Source: Candidatus Latescibacterota bacterium
GTDB lineage: Bacteria; JAAXHH01
Direction: 5' to 3'
Assembly: GCA_022822725.1 (NCBI GenBank)
Contig: JAJEAN010000004.1
Coordinates: forward strand, 1 to 64,000
Length of the DNA: 64,000 nucleotides
The translations under genes and the position numbers were made by a program. This document shows, one piece after another, positions 16,162-24,898 of this stretch (positions are counted from its first letter, which is position 1; each line of letters begins with the position of its first letter). The notes beneath the pieces are model-generated. The model worked only from the letters and a program-made list of their open reading frames with translations. It did no database searches and was not told the DNA's origin.

Positions 16162-16611
16162 ATGATGAGAATACTCGTGCTGCACGGCCCGAACCTGAAC
16201 ATGCTGGGCCTCCGTGAACCGGAAGTCTACGGTACGGACAGGCTGGAGGACATCAACCGGTCCCTCGAGACGGCCGCGGCGGGACAAGGGATCGAGATGC
16301 GCATCCGGCAGTCCAACCACGAGGGGGTGCTGGTGGACGAGATCCAGCAGGCTCTCGGCTGGGCCGACGGCATCCTGATCAATCCCGCCGCGTACACCCA
16401 CACGAGCATCGCCCTGCGCGACGCCATCGCCGCCGTGGGCCTGCCCGTCGTGGAAGTCCACATGTCGGACATACACGCCCGGGAGGCGTTCCGGCATCAT
16501 TCCTATATCGAGCCCGTGGCCGTCAGGCAGATCTGCGGACACGGCAGCGACAGCTATCGGCTGGGCCTGGAGGCCCTGATCGACCACATCGGGAACGGGA
16601 GCGAAGGATGA
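16162..16611 (+). CDS. aroQ: 3-dehydroquinate dehydratase, type II
   Basis: This enzyme dehydrates 3-dehydroquinate to 3-dehydroshikimate. The 149-residue length and the motifs [16 protein letters not shown] (catalytic Tyr region), [15 protein letters not shown] and [19 protein letters not shown] are those of the dodecameric type II enzyme, not type I AroD. Tandem ATGs at 16162 and 16165 are the likely start; the open frame upstream overlaps aroKB and reads as shadow. The stop overlaps the trpB start (ATGA). Confidence 0.96.
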   Translation: MMRILVLHGPNLNMLGLREPEVYGTDRLEDINRSLETAAAGQGIEMRIRQSNHEGVLVDEIQQALGWADGILINPAAYTHTSIALRDAIAAVGLPVVEVHMSDIHAREAFRHHSYIEPVAVRQICGHGSDSYRLGLEALIDHIGNGSEG

Positions 16612-17822
16612 CGGCGATCACGCTGCCCGACCGGCGCGGACATTTCGGGATATTCGGCGGCCGTTACGTTCCGGAGACGCTGATGACGGCCCTGAACGAG
16701 CTGCTTGAAGTGTACGGGGAGGCGAAGAGGGACCCGGACTTCGAGGAGGAGTTCCGTTACTTCCTGCGGGACTACGTGGGCCGTCCGTCCCCCCTCTACT
16801 ACGCGGAGCGGCTGACGCAGGCCCTCGGCGGTGCGCGGATCTACCTCAAGCGGGAGGACCTGAACCACACGGGCGCCCACAAGATCAACAACACGGTCGG
16901 CCAGATCCTGCTCACCCGGCGCATGAAGAAACCACGGGTCATCGCGGAGACCGGGGCAGGCCAGCACGGCGTGGCCACGGCCACCGTGGCCGCCCGCTTC
17001 GGCGTGGAATGCGACGTCTACATGGGTTCCGAGGACATGGAACGCCAGGCGCTGAACGTCTTCCGCATGCGCCTGATGGGCAGCCGGGTCATCGCCGTCG
17101 ACGCGGGCAGCCGCACGCTGAAGGACGCGCTGAACGAGGCCCTGCGCGACTGGGCGACCAACGTCCGCCACACCCATTACATCATCGGGTCGGTGGCGGG
17201 TCCTCATCCCTTTCCCATGCTGGTGCGTGATTTCCAGTCGGTCATCGGCCGGGAAGCGCGGGAGCAGGTCCTGGAGAAAGAAGGACGGCTTCCCGACGTG
17301 CTGGTCGCCTGCGTGGGGGGCGGCAGCAACGCCATCGGGCTCTTTCATCCCTTCCTCGATGACGGCGTTCGCCTGGTCGGCGTGGAAGGCGCTGGACACG
17401 GGCTGGATACGGGGATGCACGCGGCGACGCTGGGCCTGGGCACGCCGGGTGTATTGCACGGCGCCATGAGTTACACGGGACAGGATGAGAACGGACAGAT
17501 ACAAGTCGCCCACTCCATCTCCGCAGGACTCGACTATCCCGGCGTGGGACCCGAGCACAGTTACCTGAAGGACTCCGGCCGGGCGGAGTACGTGAGCGTG
17601 ACCGACGACGAGGCGCTGGAGGCCTTCGAACTGCTTTCCAGGGTCGAAGGCATCATACCGGCGCTCGAGAGCGCCCACGCCATCGCCCATATCGCCCGGA
17701 TCGCCCCGGGCATGGACCGGGAAGAGGTCATCGTCGCCGGGTTGTCGGGCCGCGGGGACAAGGACGTCGAACAGGTGGACGGGTTACTGGCCCGGAAGGG
17801 AAGCGGAGAAAGCACTGAATGA
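16608..17822 (+). CDS. trpB: Tryptophan synthase beta subunit
   Basis: This PLP enzyme joins indole and serine to make tryptophan in the alpha2-beta2 complex. In 404 residues it has [13 protein letters not shown] with the PLP lysine, [16 protein letters not shown], and the phosphate-binding GGGSNAIG. The segment [12 protein letters not shown]-like start ([12 protein letters not shown]) marks it as the common TrpB1 type that works with TrpA. It overlaps aroQ and trpA by 4 bp on each side. Confidence 0.98.
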   Translation: MTAITLPDRRGHFGIFGGRYVPETLMTALNELLEVYGEAKRDPDFEEEFRYFLRDYVGRPSPLYYAERLTQALGGARIYLKREDLNHTGAHKINNTVGQILLTRRMKKPRVIAETGAGQHGVATATVAARFGVECDVYMGSEDMERQALNVFRMRLMGSRVIAVDAGSRTLKDALNEALRDWATNVRHTHYIIGSVAGPHPFPMLVRDFQSVIGREAREQVLEKEGRLPDVLVACVGGGSNAIGLFHPFLDDGVRLVGVEGAGHGLDTGMHAATLGLGTPGVLHGAMSYTGQDENGQIQVAHSISAGLDYPGVGPEHSYLKDSGRAEYVSVTDDEALEAFELLSRVEGIIPALESAHAIAHIARIAPGMDREEVIVAGLSGRGDKDVEQVDGLLARKGSGESTE

Positions 17823-18619
17823 ACCGGATCGAAGAGACCTTTTCATCGCTGAAATCCGCGGGCCGCAAGGCGCTGATCCCCTACATCATGGCGGGGGACC
17901 CGGACCTGGAAACGACGGCTGCGCTGGTCATTGAAATGGATCGCCGCGGGGCCGACCTGGTGGAACTGGGCGTGCCCTTCTCCGATCCCATCGCCGACGG
18001 TCCCACGATCCAGCGCGCGGCGCTGCGGGCACTGGACCGGGGCACGACCCTGCGGTCCATCGTCGAGACCGTCGCTTCCATCCGGGAGCAGACCGTCATA
18101 CCGATCGTACTGATGACCTACTTCAACCCTGTACTCGCATACGGGATCGGGGACTTCTGCCGGGATGCCGCCCGCGCGGGTGTGGACGGACTGATCGTGC
18201 CCGACCTCCCGCCGGAGGAAGGGGTGGATCTGTCCGGCGCCTGCCGCCGGCACGGCCTCGACGTCGTCTTCCTGGTGGCGCCCACGAGCACGTCGGCGAG
18301 GATCGAACTGGTGAACAGTCACACCACGGGCTTCGTCTACTGCGTCTCCCTGACGGGCGTCACGGGCGCGCGGGGAGAACTGGCGGACGGGGTGGACGCG
18401 TTCATGTCACAGGTGCGGTCCCACACGGACCGGCCTCTCGGGCTGGGTTTCGGCATCTCGTCGCCGAAGCAGGCGGGCGAGGCCGCGCGACTGGCCGACG
18501 GCGTCATCGTGGGCAGCGCGATCATCAACGAGATGGAAGCCCGCACCGGAGAGCCGGATATGCTCCGGTCCGTGGGCGAATACGTGGCATCATTGAGGAC
18601 GGGCATAGACGCGGGATAG
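17819..18619 (+). CDS. trpA: Tryptophan synthase alpha subunit
   Basis: This subunit cleaves indole-3-glycerol phosphate to indole, which is channelled to TrpB. The 266-residue barrel has [19 protein letters not shown], holding the catalytic Glu and Asp, then [13 protein letters not shown] and [12 protein letters not shown]. The start overlaps the trpB stop, so the subunits are probably made in equal amounts by coupling. Confidence 0.98.
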   Translation: MNRIEETFSSLKSAGRKALIPYIMAGDPDLETTAALVIEMDRRGADLVELGVPFSDPIADGPTIQRAALRALDRGTTLRSIVETVASIREQTVIPIVLMTYFNPVLAYGIGDFCRDAARAGVDGLIVPDLPPEEGVDLSGACRRHGLDVVFLVAPTSTSARIELVNSHTTGFVYCVSLTGVTGARGELADGVDAFMSQVRSHTDRPLGLGFGISSPKQAGEAARLADGVIVGSAIINEMEARTGEPDMLRSVGEYVASLRTGIDAG

Positions 18620-18649
18620 TTTCCGGCATTCACTTACCCGGGAGGGAAC

Positions 18650-19015
18650 ATGGTCCGAGGGGTTCGCGGCGCCATCACCGTCGAGTCGAATACCGCGGAA
18701 GCCATTCAAAAGGCGGTGCATCGGCTGCTTTCGGCGATTGTCGCCCGAAACGGCATCGAACAGGAAGAGATCGCCAGTGTGATCTTCTCGACGACGAAGG
18801 ATATCGACGCGGAGACGCCCGCCTTCGGCGCGCGCCAGATGGGGTGGACTTCGATCCCCCTGTTCTGCACGCAGGAAATGGAGGTCCCGGAGGCACTCGC
18901 CCGGTGCATCAGGGTGCTGATTCATGTAAACACGGACAAATCACAGGACGAAATACGGCATGTATACCTGGACGGCGCCGTCGTGCTCCGGCCGGACATC
19001 GCCGGGAGGGATTGA
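18650..19015 (+). CDS. aroH: Chorismate mutase, AroH class
   Basis: This enzyme rearranges chorismate to prephenate, the first step of the Phe/Tyr branch. The 121-residue length, the start VRGVRGAITVESNT and the segment SVIFSTTKDIDAETPAFGAR are typical of the trimeric Bacillus subtilis AroH class, which is unrelated in fold to the AroQ class. It has a strong ribosome binding site (GGGAGGGAAC before the ATG). It stands directly before the DAHP synthase gene with only 1 bp between stop and start, and it is not fused to either DAHP synthase or prephenate dehydratase. Confidence 0.95.
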   Translation: MVRGVRGAITVESNTAEAIQKAVHRLLSAIVARNGIEQEEIASVIFSTTKDIDAETPAFGARQMGWTSIPLFCTQEMEVPEALARCIRVLIHVNTDKSQDEIRHVYLDGAVVLRPDIAGRD

Positions 19016-19016
19016 A

Positions 19017-20033
19017 ATGGTCGTCGTGATGAAACCGCAGGCCACGGAAGCGCAGAAGGAACACGTACGCGAGACGATCCGGGCCTTCGGATGCAAGCCA
19101 CGGGATATACAGGGAGACGTGATCACCATCATCTGCCTGATCGGCAATACGCTCAGCCTTGTTCCCGAACAGTTCGAGATCCTGGACGGGGTGGACCGCG
19201 TCCAGCGCATCCAGCGGCCCTACAAGCTGGTAAGCCGGGAGGTGCAGCCGCACAAGTCCCGTTTCCAGGTGGGCGACGTTACGATCGGCGGAGACGGCAT
19301 CACCATCATCGCCGGTCCCTGTTCCGTCGAGTCCTACGACCAGTTCCTGGAGGCGGCGCAACACGCCCGGACCGCGGGGGCCCACATCATACGCGGCGGG
19401 GCGTTCAAGCCCAGGACCTCGCCCTACAGTTTCCAGGGGCTCGGAGAGGAGGGCCTGAAGATCATGGCCCGGGTCAGCGAGGAAACGGGCCTGCCGACCA
19501 TCTCGGAAGTGATGGAGCCCGAGATGGAGCCCATGGTCTCCGATTACGTGGACATGCTGCAGGTCGGCGCGCGGAACATGCAGAACTATCCGCTGCTGAG
19601 CGCGGTGGGGCACAGCAGCAAGCCCGTCATGCTCAAGCGGGGCATGTCCGCCACGTTCGAGGAGATGCTGCTGGCGGCCGAGTACATCCTGTCGGCGGGG
19701 AACCACAAAGTCGTCCTGTGCGAAAGGGGTATCCGGACCTTCGAGACGTGGACCCGGAACACGCTCGACATCTCCGCCGTGCCTGTGCTGCAGAAATACA
19801 CCCATCTGCCCGTGTTCATCGACCCGAGCCACGGGACCGGCAACGCCGATTTCGTGGGTCCGGCCGCCCGGGCGGCCGTGGCGGCGGGCGCCGACGGACT
19901 CATGATCGAGATGCATCCGAGACCGGAGCGCGCGCTGTCCGACGGGGACCAGTCCCTGACTCCGGAAGCGCTGACCTCCCTGATCCCCGAACTGCAGGCT
20001 GTCGCGACGGCCGTCAACCGTTCCATCGGCTGA
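19017..20033 (+). CDS. aroF: 3-deoxy-D-arabino-heptulosonate 7-phosphate (DAHP) synthase, class I-beta
   Basis: This enzyme condenses PEP and erythrose 4-phosphate, the first step of the shikimate pathway. The 338-residue protein has an N-terminal ferredoxin-like regulatory domain (about 1-75) and a TIM barrel with AGPCSVES, RGGAFKPRTSPYSFQG, and DPSHGTGN. In Thermotoga-type enzymes of this class the N-terminal domain binds Tyr or Phe for feedback inhibition, so similar control is plausible here. The ATG at 19017 follows the aroH stop almost directly; the open frame upstream lies inside aroH. Confidence 0.95.
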   Translation: MVVVMKPQATEAQKEHVRETIRAFGCKPRDIQGDVITIICLIGNTLSLVPEQFEILDGVDRVQRIQRPYKLVSREVQPHKSRFQVGDVTIGGDGITIIAGPCSVESYDQFLEAAQHARTAGAHIIRGGAFKPRTSPYSFQGLGEEGLKIMARVSEETGLPTISEVMEPEMEPMVSDYVDMLQVGARNMQNYPLLSAVGHSSKPVMLKRGMSATFEEMLLAAEYILSAGNHKVVLCERGIRTFETWTRNTLDISAVPVLQKYTHLPVFIDPSHGTGNADFVGPAARAAVAAGADGLMIEMHPRPERALSDGDQSLTPEALTSLIPELQAVATAVNRSIG

Positions 20034-20041
20034 GTTCGCCT

Positions 20042-20905
20042 ATGCGCATCACTATTATTGGCGTGGGACTGCTGGGCGGTTCATTCGGCATGGCGGTCCG
20101 CAAGGCGGGTGCGGCGGAAAGCGTCGCGGGCGTCGACCTGGACCGCGCCGTGCTGGACCGTGCCGTGGAACGCGGCGCCATCGACGCCGGATACCTGGAA
20201 ATAGCCGAAGGGGTGGAAGGGGCCGACCTGGTCGTCCTCGCCACACCCGTGCGGTCCATCCTGGACATGCTGCCCGGCCTCGCGCCGCTGCTCGGTGGGG
20301 AGACCATCCTCCTGGACCTGGGCAGCACGAAAGAGGCCATCGTTTCCGCCGTCGCCGGCCAGGCCGGCATCAGGCGGTACGTCGGCGGGCATCCCATGGC
20401 GGGCACCGAGCACACCGGCATCGATCACGCCGATGACGGGCTGTTCCAGGACGCGACGTTCGCCCTGGTACCGCCGCCCGCGGTGGATGAAGGTGCGCTC
20501 GACCTGCTCAGGGACCTGGTCCGCCGGATCGGGGCGCGTCCCGCCGTCATTCCCGCCGAGCGCCACGACCGGATCGTCTCCGTCACCAGCCACCTGCCCT
20601 ACCTGCTGTCCGTGGTGCTGGCCCTTGCCGCGGAGAAGACGGCGCGTGAGGAAAAACGTCTGGGTGAGTTCGCCGCGTCGGGATTCCGGGACACGACCCG
20701 CCTGGCCGCGTCCACCGTGCAGGTGATGGCCGATATCTGCCTGACCAACGGGCGGCCCCTGCTGCGCGGCATCGAGGACGCCAGGCGGTTGCTCGACGAC
20801 CTGGCGGCGCTGATCGGGGAGGGGCGCGAATCGGAACTGGTGAAGACGCTGACGAAGGCGAAGGAAAGCAGGGCCGCGTTGCTGGGTGAAAGGAGAACCG
20901 ATTGA
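20042..20905 (+). CDS. tyrA: Prephenate (or arogenate) dehydrogenase
   Basis: This enzyme makes 4-hydroxyphenylpyruvate (or tyrosine, from arogenate) with NAD(P). The 287-residue protein has the dinucleotide-binding start IIGVGLLGGSFG, followed by an Asp in GVDLD that suggests NAD preference, and the family motif GGHPMAGTEHTG. It has no ACT domain, so direct Tyr feedback would have to act by another route. The start at 20042 follows aroF by 8 bp. The reading frame stays open through aroF, but that upstream part is not a protein. The stop overlaps the pheA start. Confidence 0.94.
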   Translation: MRITIIGVGLLGGSFGMAVRKAGAAESVAGVDLDRAVLDRAVERGAIDAGYLEIAEGVEGADLVVLATPVRSILDMLPGLAPLLGGETILLDLGSTKEAIVSAVAGQAGIRRYVGGHPMAGTEHTGIDHADDGLFQDATFALVPPPAVDEGALDLLRDLVRRIGARPAVIPAERHDRIVSVTSHLPYLLSVVLALAAEKTAREEKRLGEFAASGFRDTTRLAASTVQVMADICLTNGRPLLRGIEDARRLLDDLAALIGEGRESELVKTLTKAKESRAALLGERRTD

Positions 20906-21744
20906 AGAAGTACAGGACCGGCTTCCAGGGCGAGTTGGGAGCCTTCAGCGAGATGGCCGTGCTCGCGTATTTCGGAGACGCGGCCGAACCGGTTCCCCAC
21001 GGATGGTTCGACGACGTGTTCCGCGCCGTGGAAGAGGGTAGTTGCGATTACGGCATGCTGCCTATCGAGAACACCCTGGCCGGCAGCATCCACGTCAATT
21101 ACGACCTGATGCAGGAGCACGACCTGCAGATCGTGGGTGAAATCGTGCTCCGCATCGTACACAACCTGATGGCGAAACCGGGCGTCCGTCCGGAGGATCT
21201 CCGCCGGGTACAGTCCCATACCAAGGCGCTCGAACAGTGCGTCCGGTTCTTCCGGGAACATCCGACGATGAAACCCGAGACCGTGTACGATACCGGCGGT
21301 GCGGCCAAGATGCTAAGTGAAGGAGAAAGCCGGGACGTGGGCGTGATCGCGAGCACAAGGGCCGCGGACCGGTACGGGCTCGAGATCCTGGAGCGCGGGA
21401 TCGAAGACAACCCCCAGAACTACACGCGGTTCCTGGTCCTGGGCAGAGCGGCCGAACCGTCGGAGAGCGAGCGCATGAAGACCTCCATCGTGTTCTCGGT
21501 CCCCCACGAACCCGGCATGCTGTTCAAGGCCATGAGCGTCTTCGCGCTGCGGGACATCTCCATCAACAAGATCGAATCGCGGCCCCTGGTCGGATCCCCC
21601 TGGGAGTACCTGTTCTACCTGGATTTCGAGGGGCATGCCGAGAGCCTGCTCTGCAGCCGGGCGCTCAACCACCTCCGGGAGATCGCGGCCAACTACAAGC
21701 TGCTGGGTTCCTACGCCGAAGGGCGCATCGTGGACCGGGGCTGA
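20902..21744 (+). CDS. pheA: Prephenate dehydratase with ACT domain
   Basis: This enzyme decarboxylates and dehydrates prephenate to phenylpyruvate, the precursor of phenylalanine. The catalytic part (about 1-180) ends with the hallmark NYTRFLVL, and the ACT domain (about 195-275) carries the Phe-binding ESRP motif. There is no fused chorismate mutase, consistent with the separate aroH upstream. It begins with a TTG at 20902 that overlaps the tyrA stop and has a perfect AGGAG upstream. It is the last gene of the supraoperon; rqcH converges on it 19 bp downstream, and I saw no clear terminator between them. Confidence 0.96.
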   Translation: MKKYRTGFQGELGAFSEMAVLAYFGDAAEPVPHGWFDDVFRAVEEGSCDYGMLPIENTLAGSIHVNYDLMQEHDLQIVGEIVLRIVHNLMAKPGVRPEDLRRVQSHTKALEQCVRFFREHPTMKPETVYDTGGAAKMLSEGESRDVGVIASTRAADRYGLEILERGIEDNPQNYTRFLVLGRAAEPSESERMKTSIVFSVPHEPGMLFKAMSVFALRDISINKIESRPLVGSPWEYLFYLDFEGHAESLLCSRALNHLREIAANYKLLGSYAEGRIVDRG

Positions 21745-21763
21745 AAGCAACGTATCAACCCGG

Positions 21764-23563
21764 TCATGCCGTGCCCGGCGCGTCAGCCTGCCGGAGTGCC
21801 AGACCGGGCTCGACGAAGAGCGTTTTTTCCCGGGTGAAAACGACCTGTCCGGGGCTGCCGTTTTTCATTTTGCGAACGTAACGGCGCTCCGTGTAGTCCA
21901 CCGGTACCGTGGTGGAACCCCGGCCCTTGCTGTAGTAGGCCGCCAGGCGGGCCGCTTCGTAGAGGGTCTTCCTGCTCGGCATCTGGTTCTTGTCCTCCCG
22001 CCGCAGGATCACGTGGGAACCGCCCAGGTTCCGTGCGTGCAGCCAGATGTCGTCCGGCGCAGCCGATTTCGTCAATGCTTCGTTCTCCCGGCTGTTGCGG
22101 CCCACGAGCAGCAGGTGTCCGCTGGAGGTCAGGTATCTCCTAGGATGGATGGACTGCGCGGCCTTTCTAATCGGCCGTTTCGAAGCCCCGGTTTTCGAAG
22201 CCCCGGTTTCGCGGGGTGCCTTGACCAGACCCAGCCTGATGCAGGACCGGTGGGCTTCCTCCAGCCTTTCTTCGTCGGCGCTGCTTCCCAGCTTCGCGCG
22301 GATGCCCGTGACTTGTTCCAGGCGATTCCGGGCCCGGGCGATGCGTCGGGCCACTTCATTCCGGCCGTCCCGGGCCTTGCGGGCCTGCCGGAAGTACCAC
22401 CGGGCGTTCTCCGCCGGCGACAGGCCGGGCTTCATGGGTATGACGACTTCCTCCCGGCCACCGCTGAAGTAGTCTTCGACCACGGCTTCCGCCAATCCCG
22501 ATTTAAGCCGACCCAGGTGAGAAGTAATCAGCTCGCCGTACCGGCGGTATTCCTCTTCCTGCTCTACGTGCACCAGGTCCCGCGACAGGTTCTCCGTCAG
22601 GCGTTCCAGGCGCCTTGTCTCATCGCGCAGGGACCGCTGCACCTTCTGCAGCCGTTGCTTGAACGCTTCTTCGGCCATCCGTTCTTCGTAGAAACGTTCC
22701 ACGGCGACGCTGACGGATTCGTGGTGTTCCAACTGCGCCGCGGGCAGGGAGTGGACCGGCACCGCTGAAAGGACCCGGGCCCGGCCGTCCCGCGATCTTC
22801 CGATGCAGGGCGTCCAGTCCCGCGCCCAGACGCGGTGGACCAGCTCCTCCAGGCTCCGCCAGGTCCGCGCGATGCGGTCCGGAGCGTCCGTATCCGCGAA
22901 GCCTGCCGCGTCCGGCAGGCCCGCCCGGGCCAGGACCTCCAGTGCCATGTCCCTGGACAGGCCCGCGAACGTGGCGGAAAGATGCCGCGACAGATCCTCC
23001 GGTGTCTCGAGGTGGTCCGCCCCGGCCATGCAATCCGTCCCGGTCAGCTGTTCTCGCGTGGCTTGATCGAGCGGCGTTTTATTCATCGGTGGAGGGAACG
23101 CGTAGGACTCGCCGGGGACCAGCGTCCTTTCTCTGCCCCGGATGCGCCTGAGGGTCTCCAGGATAACCTGTTCCGGGTCGGACAGGAAGACCATGACGCC
23201 ACGGTTACCGATGAGTTCGGCAATCAGGCGGTACCGTCCTGAACCCGGCGAAGACCGGCCCCGGCAATGGAGTTGCACCACCCGTTCATAGGGCGCCGCG
23301 TCGACCTTCTCCAGCACGCCGGGAACGAGGTGCTCCCGCAGCACGGCGAGCAGCGCGGACGACGCCGCGCCTTTCTTCGCGGTATCCGACAGATGGACCC
23401 GGGAGAATCCTGGTTGCACGGAAAGCGACAGCACGCGCCGGCCCGTGTCCGTCTTCAAAACGAAGCCGATTTCCATGGGAGCGTACTGCTCGACGGCCAC
23501 GATACGCGTCCCTTCCAGCTCTCCACATTCGTCTTTCACGGCCTGCAACACCAGGGCGTCCAT
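21764..23563 (-). CDS. rqcH: NFACT-family ribosome quality control protein RqcH (Rqc2/FbpA-like)
   Basis: RqcH binds stalled 50S-peptidyl-tRNA complexes and adds C-terminal alanine tails. The 599-residue protein has an NFACT-N domain (from MDALVLQAVKDE), a central coiled-coil-rich region (about 280-420, many Arg/Glu/Leu heptads) and a C-terminal NFACT-R domain (DDIWLHARNLGGSHVILR, YYSKGRGSTTVPVDYTERRYV). A short in-frame repeat (GASKTGASK) lies in the linker before NFACT-R. I chose ATG 23563, which has GGATGGAG upstream. The frame is open to 23773 but runs through a 9-bp repeat encoding a Met-Ala-Trp peptide, which is unlikely to belong to the protein. It converges on pheA. Confidence 0.92.
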   Translation of the reverse strand: MDALVLQAVKDECGELEGTRIVAVEQYAPMEIGFVLKTDTGRRVLSLSVQPGFSRVHLSDTAKKGAASSALLAVLREHLVPGVLEKVDAAPYERVVQLHCRGRSSPGSGRYRLIAELIGNRGVMVFLSDPEQVILETLRRIRGRERTLVPGESYAFPPPMNKTPLDQATREQLTGTDCMAGADHLETPEDLSRHLSATFAGLSRDMALEVLARAGLPDAAGFADTDAPDRIARTWRSLEELVHRVWARDWTPCIGRSRDGRARVLSAVPVHSLPAAQLEHHESVSVAVERFYEERMAEEAFKQRLQKVQRSLRDETRRLERLTENLSRDLVHVEQEEEYRRYGELITSHLGRLKSGLAEAVVEDYFSGGREEVVIPMKPGLSPAENARWYFRQARKARDGRNEVARRIARARNRLEQVTGIRAKLGSSADEERLEEAHRSCIRLGLVKAPRETGASKTGASKRPIRKAAQSIHPRRYLTSSGHLLLVGRNSRENEALTKSAAPDDIWLHARNLGGSHVILRREDKNQMPSRKTLYEAARLAAYYSKGRGSTTVPVDYTERRYVRKMKNGSPGQVVFTREKTLFVEPGLALRQADAPGTA

Positions 23564-23614
23564 GACTGCTCCATCCTGATTCCGGTTCCGGTGCGATCCC
23601 GATTCGATGGCTTT

Positions 23615-23697
23615 CCACGCCATCCACGCCATCCACGCCGTCCACGCCATCCGTGCCGTCCATGCCATTCGCGCTATCCACGCCATCCACGCCAACC
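23615..23697. repeat. 9-bp tandem repeat upstream of rqcH
   Basis: About nine degenerate copies of ACGCCATCC run from 23615 to 23697, immediately upstream of the rqcH start. Read on the minus strand in the rqcH frame they would encode repeated Met-Ala-Trp. They take up a large part of the 456-bp gap between rqcH and yicC. Confidence 0.9.
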
Positions 23698-23794
23698 GTG
23701 ACATCCGCGATGTCGGGACCGTCGCGTTTCGCCTTCTTCGTAATATAACGGTACCGGTTACGTCATGGGTCATGAATCTTCAAAACGGCTGCCG

Positions 23795-23887
23795 GAAGCC
23801 TGCCCGGGGTGTGCCGGGAGCGTGCACGGTGCCTTCGCGGGGCGGGTCCTGGGCGTGCACGAAGCCTGCCCGGGGTGTGCCGGGAGC
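23795..23887. repeat. 27-bp direct repeat in the rqcH-yicC spacer
   Basis: GAAGCCTGCCCGGGGTGTGC plus seven more identical bases occurs at 23795-23821 and 23861-23887. The shared GTGCACG lies in the interval, and a partial third copy (CCTGCCCGGAGCG) follows. I saw no gene here. The rest of the 23564-24019 gap holds the 9-bp repeat and the yicC promoter. Confidence 0.85.
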
Positions 23888-23945
23888 CTGCCCGGAGCGT
23901 GTCCTGAAGGGGTAGAAACGCTACCGGGCGGCCACCAATATGTTA

Positions 23946-23974
23946 TTGACAAATCGCCGTTTAGCGTGTATTTT
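23946..23974 (+). promoter_or_regulatory. Sigma70 promoter of the yicC-gmk-rpoZ-coaBC operon
   Basis: A perfect TTGACA (23946-23951), a 17-bp spacer and TATTTT (23969-23974) lie 45 bp before the yicC start. The local sequence turns A/T-rich here, in contrast with the GC-rich repeats just upstream. Confidence 0.78.
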
Positions 23975-24019
23975 CATGTTTCTTGGAAACAGGTCGAAAC
24001 GGGGATTCAGGGGCTTTGA

Positions 24020-24898
24020 ATGATTTGCAGCATGACTGGATACGGCGCCGGTGAATCCGACCTCGCCGGCGTCCGCACCGTCGTCGAATTGCGTTCGGTT
24101 AACGGCCGATTCTGCGACATCGCGGTCCGGCTTCCGAAGTCTTTGGGTTCGCTGGAGGGCCGCGTGCGCGCGCACGTGCAGGACCATGTGACGCGGGGCA
24201 ACGTTTCCGTGTCCGTCCGGTGCGACGACGGCGATACAAGCGCCCACGGCATACGGATCGACGCGGAGGCGGGACGGAAGTACTGTGATGCGCTGAAACA
24301 GCTCAAGGACGAGCTCGGTGTATCGGGCGAGGTCTCCCTCGAAATGGTCGCCGCCTATCCGGGCCTGGTGACGCCGGAATCCGACGAAGTCGATCCGGCC
24401 GAACGCTGGACGGGTATCGAGGCCGCCCTGGAGCGCGCGCTCGTTGCTTTCAAGGACATGAAGCGAAACGAGGGGAAGGCGCTCGAAACAGACCTGCGCG
24501 GCAGGATCAGTGCCATTCAGGCCTTGCTGCGTTCGATCGAGGACCGGGCGCCGGACCGGGTGGCCGAGTTCCGGGAACGCCTTCGCCATCGGATTGACGG
24601 CCTGCTCGACGACGGACAGGTCGACCCGCAGCGCGTGGCCATGGAGATCACCCTGTTCGCGGAGCGCAGTGACGTGACCGAGGAATGCGTCCGCCTGAAC
24701 GCGCACTGCGACGCCTTCCAGGAAGCACTGGGGGACGACGGTAGCCCGGGCAGGCGCCTCAACTTCCTCATCCAGGAAATGAACCGGGAGATCAATACCA
24801 TCGGATCCAAGGGCAACGATACGGAAATCAGCCATTCCGTCATCGAGGCCAAGGAAGAACTGGAGAAGGTCCGCGAACAGGTGCAGAATATTGAGTGA
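24020..24898 (+). CDS. yicC: YicC-family protein (endoribonuclease-like)
   Basis: YicC-family proteins are conserved stress-linked endoribonucleases that usually sit next to gmk. The 292-residue protein starts with the family signature MTGYGAGESD, has LRSVNGRFCDI, and ends with the DUF1732 region FLIQEMNREINTIGSKGND. Its stop overlaps the gmk start, giving the conserved yicC-gmk-rpoZ-coaBC order. Promoter boxes lie 45 bp upstream. Confidence 0.93.
   Translation: MICSMTGYGAGESDLAGVRTVVELRSVNGRFCDIAVRLPKSLGSLEGRVRAHVQDHVTRGNVSVSVRCDDGDTSAHGIRIDAEAGRKYCDALKQLKDELGVSGEVSLEMVAAYPGLVTPESDEVDPAERWTGIEAALERALVAFKDMKRNEGKALETDLRGRISAIQALLRSIEDRAPDRVAEFRERLRHRIDGLLDDGQVDPQRVAMEITLFAERSDVTEECVRLNAHCDAFQEALGDDGSPGRRLNFLIQEMNREINTIGSKGNDTEISHSVIEAKEELEKVREQVQNIE

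Noticed and set aside
19091-20041. A continuous frame joining the aroF region to tyrA as one 604-codon protein
   Set aside because: The upstream part is the wrong frame of aroF and is Arg/Gly/His-rich; TyrA begins with a normal dinucleotide-binding motif at 20042.
21635-22768. A 377-codon open frame on the plus strand, opposite rqcH
   Set aside because: It shows no recognisable domain, and its residue make-up is that of a GC-rich shadow; the minus strand encodes a full RqcH with conserved NFACT motifs.
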